From contig JBAXVX010000004.1 in the NCBI GenBank assembly GCA_037128705.1, forward strand, positions 101,095 through 165,094: a DNA stretch of 64,000 nt. The letters run 5' to 3'. Shown in pieces: positions 7,585 to 15,340 of this stretch. The position numbers were made by a program, and so were the translations under genes. The DNA comes from CAIVAT01 sp037128705 (GTDB taxonomy: Bacteria > Bacteroidota > Bacteroidia > Bacteroidales > FEN-979). Under the pieces are notes generated by a model. That model was given only the letters and a program-made list of their open reading frames with translations, ran no database searches and was not told the origin of the DNA. The number at the start of each line of letters is the position of its first letter. Position 1 is the first letter of the stretch.

Positions 7585-9660
7585 ATGCCATTAAACAAAC
7601 TTAGAAATATCGGAATTGCAGCGCACATTGATGCTGGCAAAACCACAGTTACCGAACGAATTCTGTTTTTTTCAGGTACCAACCGTAAGATGGGTGAAGT
7701 CCACGACGGTGCCGCCACCATGGACTTCATGAAGCAGGAACAGGAGCGAGGAATTACCATTGCCTCTGCTGCCATTACCTGTGCCTGGAAAGGACACCAG
7801 ATAAACCTGATCGATACCCCGGGACACGTTGACTTCACCATCGAGGTGGAGCGTTCCCTTCGCGTGATCGATGGCATGGTTGCCGTGTTCTGCGCCGTTG
7901 GCGGTGTGGAGCCCCAGAGCGAAACGGTGTGGAACCAGGCCGACCGCTACCGTGTGCCCCGCTTTGCCTTTATCAACAAAATGGACCGTACCGGCGCCGA
8001 CTTCCCTGCCGTGGTTGCCCAAATGAATAAATATCTTGACGCCAATGCCGTTCCTTTCCATGTTCCGATAGGTGCTGAAGAACATTTTACCGGAATTATC
8101 GACATCATCTACCGGAAAGCATACATGTTCCAGGAAATGGAGCAGATTGAAACCGAAATACCGGAAGAATACAAGCAGAAAACCGAAGAGGCACGCGCCT
8201 GGGCAGTCGAAAAACTGGCAGAATTCCATGACGAGATCATGGAGCTGTTCATGGAAGACAAGGAGGTCTCTCCTGAATTGATGAAGAAAGCATTGCGTGA
8301 ATCAACCCTCAAACTCCTGATCACCCCTGTATTCTGTGGCGCTGCCTACAAAAACAAAGGCGTTCAGATGCTGCTGGATTCTGTGGTTGACTATTTACCA
8401 TCTCCTATTGATGTTGGAGCCGTAACAGGCACCGACCTGGATGATCCTGAAAAAATTCATACCTGCCACCCCTCACCCAAGGAGCCTTTTTCAGCCCTTG
8501 CGTTTAAACTTATTCATGACCCCTTTGTTGGTCAGCAAACCTTTACCCGTATCTTTTCAGGTACCCTCCGAAGCGGGATGCAGGTATACAATGCCTCGAA
8601 AGGCAAACATGAGCGGGTAGGCCGCATATTCCGGATTCATGCCAAGGACCGGGAAGAGATTTCAGAGGCAGGCCCCGGCGACATCGTAGCCCTGATCGGC
8701 ATGAAGGTGACCAAAACCGGCGATACCCTGTGCCAGGACGAACACCGCCTCCTGCTCGAATCGATCCACGTTCCGCCCAGTGTTATTGAACTCAAGATTA
8801 ATCCACTGAAACGGGCCGACCAGTCAAAACTGGGAGAGGCTTTGCATAAACTGGCCATGGAAGATCCCTCCTTCAATGTTCGTTTTGATGATGAAACGGA
8901 AGAAACGATCATTGCCGGGATGGGCGAATTGCATCTCGAGATCATTGTTGACCGTTTAAAAACTGAATTCAAGGTTGAAGCGATCGTGGGCGAGCCAGCT
9001 GTGGCCTTCCGTGAAACCATCACCAGTGAAGTTGAAACAAACTACAAACACTCCAAGCAGACCGGGGGAAAAGGTCAGTTTGCCCACGTGCTGATGCGCA
9101 TGGAACCGAATGAAGGGAAGGGATATGAGTTCATTGAAAAAATCAAGGGTGGAAATATTCCCGCAGAATATATCCCATCGGTGAACAAAGGAATCCTGAA
9201 AACCCTCGAACGCGGGGTCATGGCCGGATATCCGGTTGTTGACGTTAAGGTTGTTTTACTCGATGGAAGTTTCCATCCGGTCGACAGTTCCGACATGGCC
9301 TTCCAAACCTGTGCATCCATCGGGTTTAAACAGGGCTTTATGAAAGCTGATCCTGTATTGCTCGAACCAATGATGAAGGTGGAGGTGAACACCCCCGACG
9401 AATACATTGGGGAGGTGGTTGGAAATCTTAACCGCCGTCGCGGAAAGATTGAAGCGATGCGCCGTTACCGTAAGGGATCACAAAAAGTCAATGCCTATGT
9501 CCCGCTCATGGAGATGTTTGGTTACGCTACCCAGTTACGCAACATTTCAAGCGGCCGCGCCAACTATTCCATGGAGTTCTTCAAATATACTCCGCTGCCC
9601 AAAATCTTGCAGGAAGAGGTTTTAAAGAAAATCGCCGACGAGAAAAAGGCAGCAAAATAG
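7585..9660 (+). CDS. fusA: Elongation factor G
   Basis: A 691-residue translocation GTPase of full canonical length. G1 is AHIDAGKTT, G2 lies in the RGITIASAA switch region, G3 is DTPGHVDF, G4 is NKMD and the SGR.NYSMEF ending is typical of domain V. It moves tRNA and mRNA through the ribosome after peptide bond formation. It stands outside the usual str operon (no rpsL, rpsG or tuf nearby) with its own promoter. That, with the second EF-G-like gene 5 kb away, shows it is one of at least two EF-G genes. It is convergent with the PAS gene, three bases apart. Confidence 0.96.
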   Translation: MPLNKLRNIGIAAHIDAGKTTVTERILFFSGTNRKMGEVHDGAATMDFMKQEQERGITIASAAITCAWKGHQINLIDTPGHVDFTIEVERSLRVIDGMVAVFCAVGGVEPQSETVWNQADRYRVPRFAFINKMDRTGADFPAVVAQMNKYLDANAVPFHVPIGAEEHFTGIIDIIYRKAYMFQEMEQIETEIPEEYKQKTEEARAWAVEKLAEFHDEIMELFMEDKEVSPELMKKALRESTLKLLITPVFCGAAYKNKGVQMLLDSVVDYLPSPIDVGAVTGTDLDDPEKIHTCHPSPKEPFSALAFKLIHDPFVGQQTFTRIFSGTLRSGMQVYNASKGKHERVGRIFRIHAKDREEISEAGPGDIVALIGMKVTKTGDTLCQDEHRLLLESIHVPPSVIELKINPLKRADQSKLGEALHKLAMEDPSFNVRFDDETEETIIAGMGELHLEIIVDRLKTEFKVEAIVGEPAVAFRETITSEVETNYKHSKQTGGKGQFAHVLMRMEPNEGKGYEFIEKIKGGNIPAEYIPSVNKGILKTLERGVMAGYPVVDVKVVLLDGSFHPVDSSDMAFQTCASIGFKQGFMKADPVLLEPMMKVEVNTPDEYIGEVVGNLNRRRGKIEAMRRYRKGSQKVNAYVPLMEMFGYATQLRNISSGRANYSMEFFKYTPLPKILQEEVLKKIADEKKAAK

Positions 9661-9663
9661 GCC

Positions 9664-9996
9664 TTATCCTCTTATAAAATGAGGCATCTCAACGGGAATC
9701 CCGAGCGAAAATTCGATGATGCCCCTGAATTCGCCGTCACTGAACCAGGGTGACTGGTATACGATCTTCTTCTTTCCCATTTTCTCAATGGTGTAAATAT
9801 TCTTATTCCCGGTTCTCATGATCTCAAGGATCTTTTTCCGGGAATCCTCTGAATGACACTCCAGCAAATCTCTCCCAATGAGATTGATTCCTCCATCCTT
9901 TTCATAATGGGCGATGGCCTTTTCGTTCATATAGATGATTTTTCCCTGTGCATCGCTGACAATCACATTGCCATCAAGCTTTTCTATCCATTCCAT
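9664..9996 (-). CDS. Single-domain PAS protein
   Basis: The 110 residues make up one PAS fold: VIVSDAQGKIIYMNEKAIAHYEKDGG, then GRDLLECH and the C-terminal strands KKKIVYQSPW and EFRGIIEFSLGI. No output domain is attached, so it probably senses a small ligand or redox state and acts through a partner. It lies head to head with the PspC gene (122 bases between) and beside the Rrf2/hemerythrin operon, which also contains a PAS domain. A shared redox role is inference. Confidence 0.7.
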   Translation of the reverse strand: MEWIEKLDGNVIVSDAQGKIIYMNEKAIAHYEKDGGINLIGRDLLECHSEDSRKKILEIMRTGNKNIYTIEKMGKKKIVYQSPWFSDGEFRGIIEFSLGIPVEMPHFIRG

Positions 9997-10065
9997 GGTT
10001 TGAATTTCCTGTAAAATTAGAGACTTTTAGTCGACAGATTGCGGCTGTTCGTCCAATTTCATTCA

Positions 10066-10083
10066 TATATTTGTAACGGTTAC
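10066..10083 (+). promoter_or_regulatory. PspC promoter with overlapping palindrome
   Basis: TATATTTG (10066-10073) is a perfect -7 element. Sharing its last base, GTAAC-G-GTTAC (10073-10083) is an 11-base palindrome placed over the expected transcription start, a good position for a repressor. Confidence 0.5.
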
Positions 10084-10118
10084 GCGTAAATTCAATCTAA
10101 TCAGGAAAATTCACCACA

Positions 10119-10313
10119 ATGGAACCTAAAAGATTATATCGTTCAAAAATCGACCGCGTACTTGGCGGCGTTTGCGGAGGCCTGGGAAAATATTTTAACA
10201 TTGACCCGGTATTGGCCAGGGTGCTCTGGGCCGTTTCCTTTTTTGTAGGAGGTGTAGGCTTTCTCGCCTATATCATCGCCTGGATCATCATTCCTGAAGA
10301 GCCTGTTTCCTGA
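10119..10313 (+). CDS. PspC-domain small membrane protein
   Basis: A 64-residue protein made of one PspC domain. RSKIDRVLGGVCGGLGKYF and NIDPVLARVLW are followed by a hydrophobic helix of about 22 residues and IIPEEP, the family's usual end. PspC domains take part in envelope-stress responses in other bacteria. No other psp gene is in the window. The last 26 bases overlap the 3' end of the opposite-strand DUF2249 gene. The promoter at 10066 supports the ATG at 10119. Confidence 0.88.
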   Translation: MEPKRLYRSKIDRVLGGVCGGLGKYFNIDPVLARVLWAVSFFVGGVGFLAYIIAWIIIPEEPVS

Positions 10314-10554
10314 AGTAAGTGTGAAACATTCCGTCGCTGCCGGTTTCTGAATGTGTTTCAAACCCGGCTGCCGTCATTTTCTCGATCATCGGTGCAGGAG
10401 GAAAGGGGGTGATTATTTCAAAGATTTCACCCGCCTGCAATGCAGTACATTCCTGCTGCACCTGCTCCAGCGGATGGATGCCCTGGGCCAGTAAGGGTCT
10501 GGCGTCGAGGGTAACCTTGATGTTTTCTTTCTTCAACCAATCGGGGACTGACAT
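10288..10554 (-). CDS. DUF2249 domain protein
   Basis: An 88-residue protein matching the DUF2249 pattern: LDARPLLAQGIHPLEQV, then GEIFEIITPFPPAPMIEKM and a C-terminal FETHSE strand. The fold is TusA-like. Such proteins recur next to hemerythrin, Rrf2 and nitric-oxide-response genes, but no reaction has been assigned. It is the last gene of the leftward operon that starts with the Rrf2 regulator, 51 bases after the DUF438 gene. Its 3' end overlaps that of pspC. Confidence 0.85.
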   Translation of the reverse strand: MSVPDWLKKENIKVTLDARPLLAQGIHPLEQVQQECTALQAGEIFEIITPFPPAPMIEKMTAAGFETHSETGSDGMFHTYFRKQALQE

Positions 10555-10605
10555 GGGTTTGTATTTATGATTTTTTTCGTAAAACTTGAAAATTATCGCA
10601 TTCAG

Positions 10606-11838
10606 CTATTTTTTATAGGAAAGAAGCCGTTGATCCCCGCTGATCGTTCGCTTTTCAGTAAGATCCTGCGACATTTCCAGGGTGCCGAGGTATTCTCCAT
10701 TTTCATTTCTCAGGGCAAAATATTCAATGTGAATAAATTTTCCACCCATCTGGATCCAGAAAGGAGCGCTTTCGGCCTTGCCATTCCTGAAATCACGGAT
10801 TATCTGGTCAACTACATGTACGCTTGAAGGCGGATGGCACATCCGTACATCGCGTCCCAGAATGGCCCGGTTCCGGTCGAATATCCGCTCCTTTCCCTGT
10901 GAAAAATACTTTACCTTATCATTCCTGTCTACAAAGGTGAGATCTACCGGTAAGGTGTTTAGGATCGCCAGAAGTTCTTCGGAGGTGAATTTTCCGCTTG
11001 GGAGGGTGATACTTCCCGCTTCAGCCAATGTCTCTTCAACAACTTCTGCTCCCTGTGGTTTCCATGTGATTTTCGGATCGTACAGGCAATATCCTATTTC
11101 ATTGGTTTGATTGTAAATCTGGTACCAATCGGGGTCTGTCAGTTTATCGAGCGTCATGGGAAAAAGGATCTCCTCCTCCTTCATAATCATATCGGTGATG
11201 GCTTTGGCTGCCGGATTCAGGTAGAGTTCTACCTTCATCTGCATCTGTTCAGGGCTGAAGTCGCCGGGCATGTTCAGGGCATTGATCGCATTCTTAAGCA
11301 GATCGCGGGTTTCATCATGTTTGCCCCACATAACCTTTGGGGGACCCGTGATTCCGTATTTTTCCAGAAACGGGAACAGCAGGTTTTCCTTACGGCGGTA
11401 GTGTTTATCCACATCCATCAGGCTGTTGAAAAGAGCTTTCAGGCTGTTGAGATACCGCTGTTTTCCCGGTCCCGATCGTTCTGATTCGGTCTGGCTGAAT
11501 AGCTCATGGAGTTGACTGACTACCTTTTCCAGTTCCCTGTTTTCCTTTTTAAAGGTGTCGACTGGGTGCCCGGGGGCCACAATTTTCATTCCCGAAAGGT
11601 CGATATGGCCCTCCAGCGCCTGGCTGTGAATGTCGCATAACCGGAGCACCTCGGATTCGGGAAGGCCTTCGCTGATTAATTCCTGTTCAACTTCGACCAC
11701 CTCGCCATACGGTATTTTCGTAAGCAGTTCAATCATGCGTGCACGCACGGCCTCCGGGGCCACGCCTTCATGCAGCTGAAGGATCATATGCTTGAGCATC
11801 TCCTTCCTGCTTTGGGAGTTGTTGATCAGTTCGCTCAT
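10606..11838 (-). CDS. DUF438 / hemerythrin / PAS protein
   Basis: A 410-residue protein with three parts. Residues 1-75 match DUF438 (MLKHMILQLHEGVAPEAVRA). Residues about 85-245 form an HHE hemerythrin-like helical bundle with candidate di-iron ligands in HYRRKENLLFPFLEKYG, WGKHDETR and MIMKEEEILFP. The C-terminal ~125 residues form a PAS domain with VKYFSQGKERIF, GRDVRMCHPPSSVHVV and GTLEMSQDLTE. Such proteins are thought to sense O2 or NO through iron. It sits between a cupin and DUF2249 in an Rrf2-headed operon, which fits a nitrosative or oxidative stress role (inference). Confidence 0.87.
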   Translation of the reverse strand: MSELINNSQSRKEMLKHMILQLHEGVAPEAVRARMIELLTKIPYGEVVEVEQELISEGLPESEVLRLCDIHSQALEGHIDLSGMKIVAPGHPVDTFKKENRELEKVVSQLHELFSQTESERSGPGKQRYLNSLKALFNSLMDVDKHYRRKENLLFPFLEKYGITGPPKVMWGKHDETRDLLKNAINALNMPGDFSPEQMQMKVELYLNPAAKAITDMIMKEEEILFPMTLDKLTDPDWYQIYNQTNEIGYCLYDPKITWKPQGAEVVEETLAEAGSITLPSGKFTSEELLAILNTLPVDLTFVDRNDKVKYFSQGKERIFDRNRAILGRDVRMCHPPSSVHVVDQIIRDFRNGKAESAPFWIQMGGKFIHIEYFALRNENGEYLGTLEMSQDLTEKRTISGDQRLLSYKK

Positions 11839-11847
11839 ATTTTACCT

Positions 11848-12177
11848 TTATCCTTTAATCATGGTTAACACCATCTTAAACTTCTCAAGCGCATTAACGG
11901 CATGGGGAATTCCCGCAGGCATGATGATGGTTTCGCCGGTTTTTAAAATAAACTGAATTTCGTTGATAATTACTTCGGCCTTTCCTTCAATGACCTGTAA
12001 CATGGCATCATACGGCGCAGAATGGGTGCTCAGGCGCTGCCCTTCATCAAATGAGAACAGGGTTACTGTTCCAACAGGGCGGTCAATGATCCGTTTACTG
12101 ATGATTCCCTCGGAGGAGTAATCCACCTTTTCGGGGAACCGGAACACGTTGGAGTGTTCGAATATGCTCTTTTCCAT
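11848..12177 (-). CDS. Small cupin-domain protein
   Basis: A 109-residue single cupin. The ATG at 12177 (MEKSIFEHSNVF) is chosen because it clears the upstream gene by 19 bases, whereas an earlier start would overlap it. The first cupin motif is degenerate (RLSTHSAPYDAMLQVIEGKAE) and the second is GETIIMPAGIPHAVNAL. One His in each motif could bind a metal. The function is unknown. Its place between the ferredoxin and hemerythrin genes suggests the same regulon. Confidence 0.85.
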   Translation of the reverse strand: MEKSIFEHSNVFRFPEKVDYSSEGIISKRIIDRPVGTVTLFSFDEGQRLSTHSAPYDAMLQVIEGKAEVIINEIQFILKTGETIIMPAGIPHAVNALEKFKMVLTMIKG

Positions 12178-12196
12178 TATAAAAAATTTTAATTTA

Positions 12197-13051
12197 TTAT
12201 ATCCATTCTTCTTCAAGTACCTCCCCTTTCAATGAGACAATCGACTGTTTAATGGGAATATTCCGGCCTGCATTGCTTCGCGCGGTCTGAGCCATGTGCA
12301 GAAGTCCGCCGCAACAAGGCACCTCCATCATTATCACCGTGAGGGAGTTGATTTTTGTATCAGCGATCATAGAGGTCAGTTTCTGAATGTACGATTCCTT
12401 ATTACTGTCCAGTTTCGGACAGGCGATGGCAATGGATTTACCCTTAAGGAACCGGGTATTAAAATTGCCCATGGCAAAGGCAACACAATCTGCAGCAAGC
12501 AAAACATCTGCATTTTTAAAGTAGGAGGCCTGGGGGTTGAGCAAATGCAACTGAACGGGCCACTGACGGAGCTCGGATGATACCTGCGGCACAGATGCAA
12601 CTGTCGTTAAAGGTGCGGCGGCAACAGATTCTTCACGGAAATCCCTGCTTGCCGATCCGGGACATCCGCATTCTCCATGAGAATGATTCTCTGATTTTTC
12701 TGGACTCATCATAATGTTGTTTTCTTTTAAATAATCTATGGCCTGTTGTAAAAATTCAGTCTCGTTATGATTACGCAGATGTTCCAGGTGCGCCAGGATG
12801 GTATTTCTTCCTTTCGGCACCAAGACCTCCATCACCTTTCGTTCATCATAGGGCTCAGCCTCGCGTTCAATGATTTCAATGGCCCCCTCCGGACAGTGAC
12901 CCAGGCAGGCCCCTAAACCATCACAAAACAAATCACTGATCAACCTGGCCTTACCATCAATAAGCTGCATGGCTCCCTCATGACAATTGGGAATGCAAAT
13001 CCCACATCCGTTGCATTTTTCATCGTCAATTTGTATGATCTTCCGCTTCAT
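12197..13051 (-). CDS. 2x[4Fe-4S] ferredoxin-type protein with extra Cys-rich domain
   Basis: A 284-residue cytoplasmic protein. Two adjacent [4Fe-4S] motifs occupy the N-terminus (CNGCGICIPNCHEGA and CDGLGACLGHCPEGA). A linker with HGECGCPG follows near residue 118. The C-terminal half resembles the family's conserved domain with ADVLLAADCVAFA, IAIACPKLD and EVPCCGGLLHMAQ. It probably carries electrons for, or senses, the redox stress handled by the operon. The enzyme it serves is not visible. It lies 50 bases downstream of the Rrf2 gene. Confidence 0.85.
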   Translation of the reverse strand: MKRKIIQIDDEKCNGCGICIPNCHEGAMQLIDGKARLISDLFCDGLGACLGHCPEGAIEIIEREAEPYDERKVMEVLVPKGRNTILAHLEHLRNHNETEFLQQAIDYLKENNIMMSPEKSENHSHGECGCPGSASRDFREESVAAAPLTTVASVPQVSSELRQWPVQLHLLNPQASYFKNADVLLAADCVAFAMGNFNTRFLKGKSIAIACPKLDSNKESYIQKLTSMIADTKINSLTVIMMEVPCCGGLLHMAQTARSNAGRNIPIKQSIVSLKGEVLEEEWI

Positions 13052-13101
13052 ATGTTATAGGTGTAATTAGGTATCTGATTGCTTCTTTAAGGATAAAAAA
13101 A

Positions 13102-13500
13102 TTAGAGATAGGATTGTAATGTCTGTTCCATCAAAAACTTTTTGAATTCTGCTGTGAGCTTGTTTACCACATTCCCCATAAGGCATCGGTCAAAACCACA
13201 GAGGTCATAGGATAACGGACATTCACCCACGTCAATCTGGCCTTCAATGGATTGATAAATATCGAGCAAACTGACATTCTTCGGTTCCATTTTCATCGAA
13301 AATCCGCCTGAAGGTCCGCGCACAGATTTTAACATGTCATTCTTTACCAGGCGCTGCAACACTTTGGCAATATGGTTCTTTGAAAATCCGGTAATTTCGG
13401 CGATCTTTACCGCATTGATACCGTTGCCTGACCGGGCAATGATCACCATGCTGTGTATTGCAATGGAGGAGGCTTCGGAAAGGGCGAAAATCTTGGACAT
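13102..13500 (-). CDS. Rrf2-family transcription regulator
   Basis: A 132-residue winged-helix regulator (ALSEASSIAIHSMVIIAR; recognition region GFSKNHIAKVLQRLVK; wing RGPSGGFSM). Three cysteines at residues 94, 101 and 106 (ECPLSYDLCGFDRC) are in the position used by NsrR and IscR to bind an Fe-S cluster. It therefore probably senses NO or redox state. It is the first gene of the leftward operon and most likely regulates it. An inverted repeat lies in its own promoter. The spacing differs somewhat from NsrR, so the exact subfamily is open. Confidence 0.88.
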   Translation of the reverse strand: MSKIFALSEASSIAIHSMVIIARSGNGINAVKIAEITGFSKNHIAKVLQRLVKNDMLKSVRGPSGGFSMKMEPKNVSLLDIYQSIEGQIDVGECPLSYDLCGFDRCLMGNVVNKLTAEFKKFLMEQTLQSYL

Positions 13501-13513
13501 GTTTTATTCTGGT

Positions 13514-13554
13514 ATTTGAATACGCAAATGTATATATTTTATTAATCCACCCAA
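13514..13554 (-). promoter_or_regulatory. Promoter and possible operator of the Rrf2 operon
   Basis: On the minus strand TTG (13554-13552) and TACATTTG (13532-13525) are separated by 19 bases. ATTTG-6-CAAAT (13514-13529) forms an inverted repeat that overlaps the -7 element and the start of transcription, where an Rrf2 repressor could bind. A second, weaker pair, GTAAC-8-GTTAC, lies upstream at 13558-13575. Confidence 0.5.
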
Positions 13555-13599
13555 CATGTAACGAAAAAAAGTTACTTTTATTGATCTTTTACACTTAAT

Positions 13600-14409
13600 A
13601 TGACCCGAATTATCTCCAGTTTACAGAATCCGCTCGTCAAAAATGTTCTTTTGCTTACCGAAAAGCCCCGCATCAGGAAAGAGCAGAAACGATTCGTAAT
13701 TGAAGGTCTGCGTGAAATCAGGCTCGCACTAACGGGAGGCTTCCGAATGACCGATCTTTTTTATTGTCCGGAGATAATTTCTGAATCTGATTTGCAGTCA
13801 TTGAATTTCCAGTCCGAAAACAATGACGCTCTGGTCGAGATAAGTGTTGATGTATTCAACCGGATGGCCTATCGAAAGGACAGCGGGGGGGTTATAGCAC
13901 TGGCTGAACCCCGAAGACTTGGCTTCAGCGATATCCCGCTTAAGAAACAGCCGCTCCTGCTGGTTCTTGAAACTGTTGAAAAGCCTGGGAACCTTGGCGC
14001 GCTTCTCCGCACTGCAGATGCTGCCAATCTCGACGCGGTGATCATCTGCGATCCGCAAACCGATATCTATAACCCGAATGCAATCCGGTCGAGCATCGGG
14101 TGTATTTTTACAATGCCCGTTGTAACAACCTCATCTGAAGAAGCGATCCAATGGATGCGTTCTTCCGGAATAAAAATGTTCGGAACGGCTTTGACCGCAA
14201 CCCATCATTATCATGAAACCAATTTCAGCCAGCCAGCAGCCATCATCATGGGCTCTGAAGCTTTCGGCCTGAGTAAGATATGGATGGATGGATCTGACGA
14301 TCTGATTAAAATTCCCATGATGGGCAAGATCGATTCCATGAATGTTTCAGCTTCTGCCGCCATCGTGATTTTTGAAGCCCTCCGCCAAAGAAATTTCCGG
14401 TCGCATTGA
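13600..14409 (+). CDS. SpoU/TrmH-family RNA 2'-O-methyltransferase
   Basis: A 269-residue enzyme that methylates a ribose 2'-OH in rRNA or tRNA with SAM. The N-terminal substrate-binding region begins SLQNPLVKNVLLL and contains RFVIEGLREI. The knotted SpoU domain carries NPNAIRSSIG, IIMGSEAFGLS and IPMMGKIDSMNVSASAA, the three family motifs. Length and motif forms fit the 23S rRNA methyltransferase branch (RlmB/TsnR-like), but the target nucleotide cannot be assigned. It is divergent from the Rrf2 operon and convergent with the pseudouridine synthase gene. Confidence 0.9.
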   Translation: MTRIISSLQNPLVKNVLLLTEKPRIRKEQKRFVIEGLREIRLALTGGFRMTDLFYCPEIISESDLQSLNFQSENNDALVEISVDVFNRMAYRKDSGGVIALAEPRRLGFSDIPLKKQPLLLVLETVEKPGNLGALLRTADAANLDAVIICDPQTDIYNPNAIRSSIGCIFTMPVVTTSSEEAIQWMRSSGIKMFGTALTATHHYHETNFSQPAAIIMGSEAFGLSKIWMDGSDDLIKIPMMGKIDSMNVSASAAIVIFEALRQRNFRSH

Positions 14410-14460
14410 TTGTTCCTGATTCCACAATTCTGAAAAGTGATCCCCCCGCTTATCCCCCGG

Positions 14461-15336
14461 TTATTTATACTTCTCGTCTCCGGATTTAAGTTCGAGAAAC
14501 CCTTTTGGCATCTTGCTTTTAAAATCGATCAGGTTGCCGGTGACAGGATGGCGAATGGAAAGATAAAAGGCATGCAGCCTGATGCGTCGTTCATATTGTG
14601 AATCAGCGCCGTATCTTCGGTCACCCACTACAGGGCAGTCCATTTCAGAGAGATGGACGCGGATCTGGTTCTTTCGCCCGGTCTCCAGCTCTACTTCCAG
14701 TAAGGCATAATCGGGGGTGCGGTCCATTACCCGGTAATGGGTGATTCCCAGTTTAGCCCCCTCCTGGACATTAACCGAATGAACACGCTGGTCATGTCCT
14801 TCAACCAGCCACGACCGGATGGTTCCTTTGTCCTCCTTTGGCTGTCCTTCAACCAGGGCATAATATAACTTTTTTGTATCCATCCAATGATTTTTGATCT
14901 CCTCCTGCAAGGCTTCGCTTTTGGCAAAAAGGAGAATCCCCGAAACTTCGCGGTCAAGCCGGTGAACCACGAAAAGCCGCTCCTTCCCTTTTGAATTTTC
15001 TTTGACATAGGCCTGCATCAGCTGGTAGAAAGAGGTGCCCCCGAGACCCCGGTCACCGATGGTGAGCAGCCCCGCAGGCTTAACTGCAACAAGGATGGCA
15101 TCATCCTCAAACAGTACCTGGTATGGAGGCTTAACCTTGTTGATCCTGACGGCCTGCCTGACATATTCCACCGTGTCTCCCTCTTTGAGCATCACAGCCG
15201 GATTGGTAGTCATCTTCCCGTTTACACGAACATTGCCATGGGCAACCCTTTGTTTTACAGTCGTTTTTGAAGCTGTTTGAAATGTCTCAAGCAAATGCTC
15301 CAGCAAGGTTCCCGCTTTTGTTATCTTAACTTTCAT
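14461..15336 (-). CDS. RluA-family pseudouridine synthase
   Basis: A 291-residue enzyme that isomerises uridine in RNA. An S4 RNA-binding domain covers roughly residues 1-60 (KTTVKQRVAHGNVRVNGK). The catalytic domain has HRLDREVSGILLFAKS with the catalytic Asp, then LETGRKNQIRVHLSEMDCPV and GDRRYGA. The RNA site is unknown. It is the downstream member of a tight leftward pair with the EEP hydrolase, whose stop lies four bases before this start, so the two are co-transcribed although the functions look unrelated. Confidence 0.92.
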   Translation of the reverse strand: MKVKITKAGTLLEHLLETFQTASKTTVKQRVAHGNVRVNGKMTTNPAVMLKEGDTVEYVRQAVRINKVKPPYQVLFEDDAILVAVKPAGLLTIGDRGLGGTSFYQLMQAYVKENSKGKERLFVVHRLDREVSGILLFAKSEALQEEIKNHWMDTKKLYYALVEGQPKEDKGTIRSWLVEGHDQRVHSVNVQEGAKLGITHYRVMDRTPDYALLEVELETGRKNQIRVHLSEMDCPVVGDRRYGADSQYERRIRLHAFYLSIRHPVTGNLIDFKSKMPKGFLELKSGDEKYK

Positions 15337-15340
15337 ACGA

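Noticed and set aside
11405..11413. TTATCCACA, a perfect DnaA-box word
   Set aside because: It is a single copy inside the DUF438 coding sequence, with no cluster and no AT-rich unwinding region, so not an origin.
10073..13575. A shared GTAAC/GTTAC operator for pspC and the Rrf2 operon
   Set aside because: The arms match, but the spacers are 1 and 8 bases, which a single dimeric regulator is unlikely to accept.
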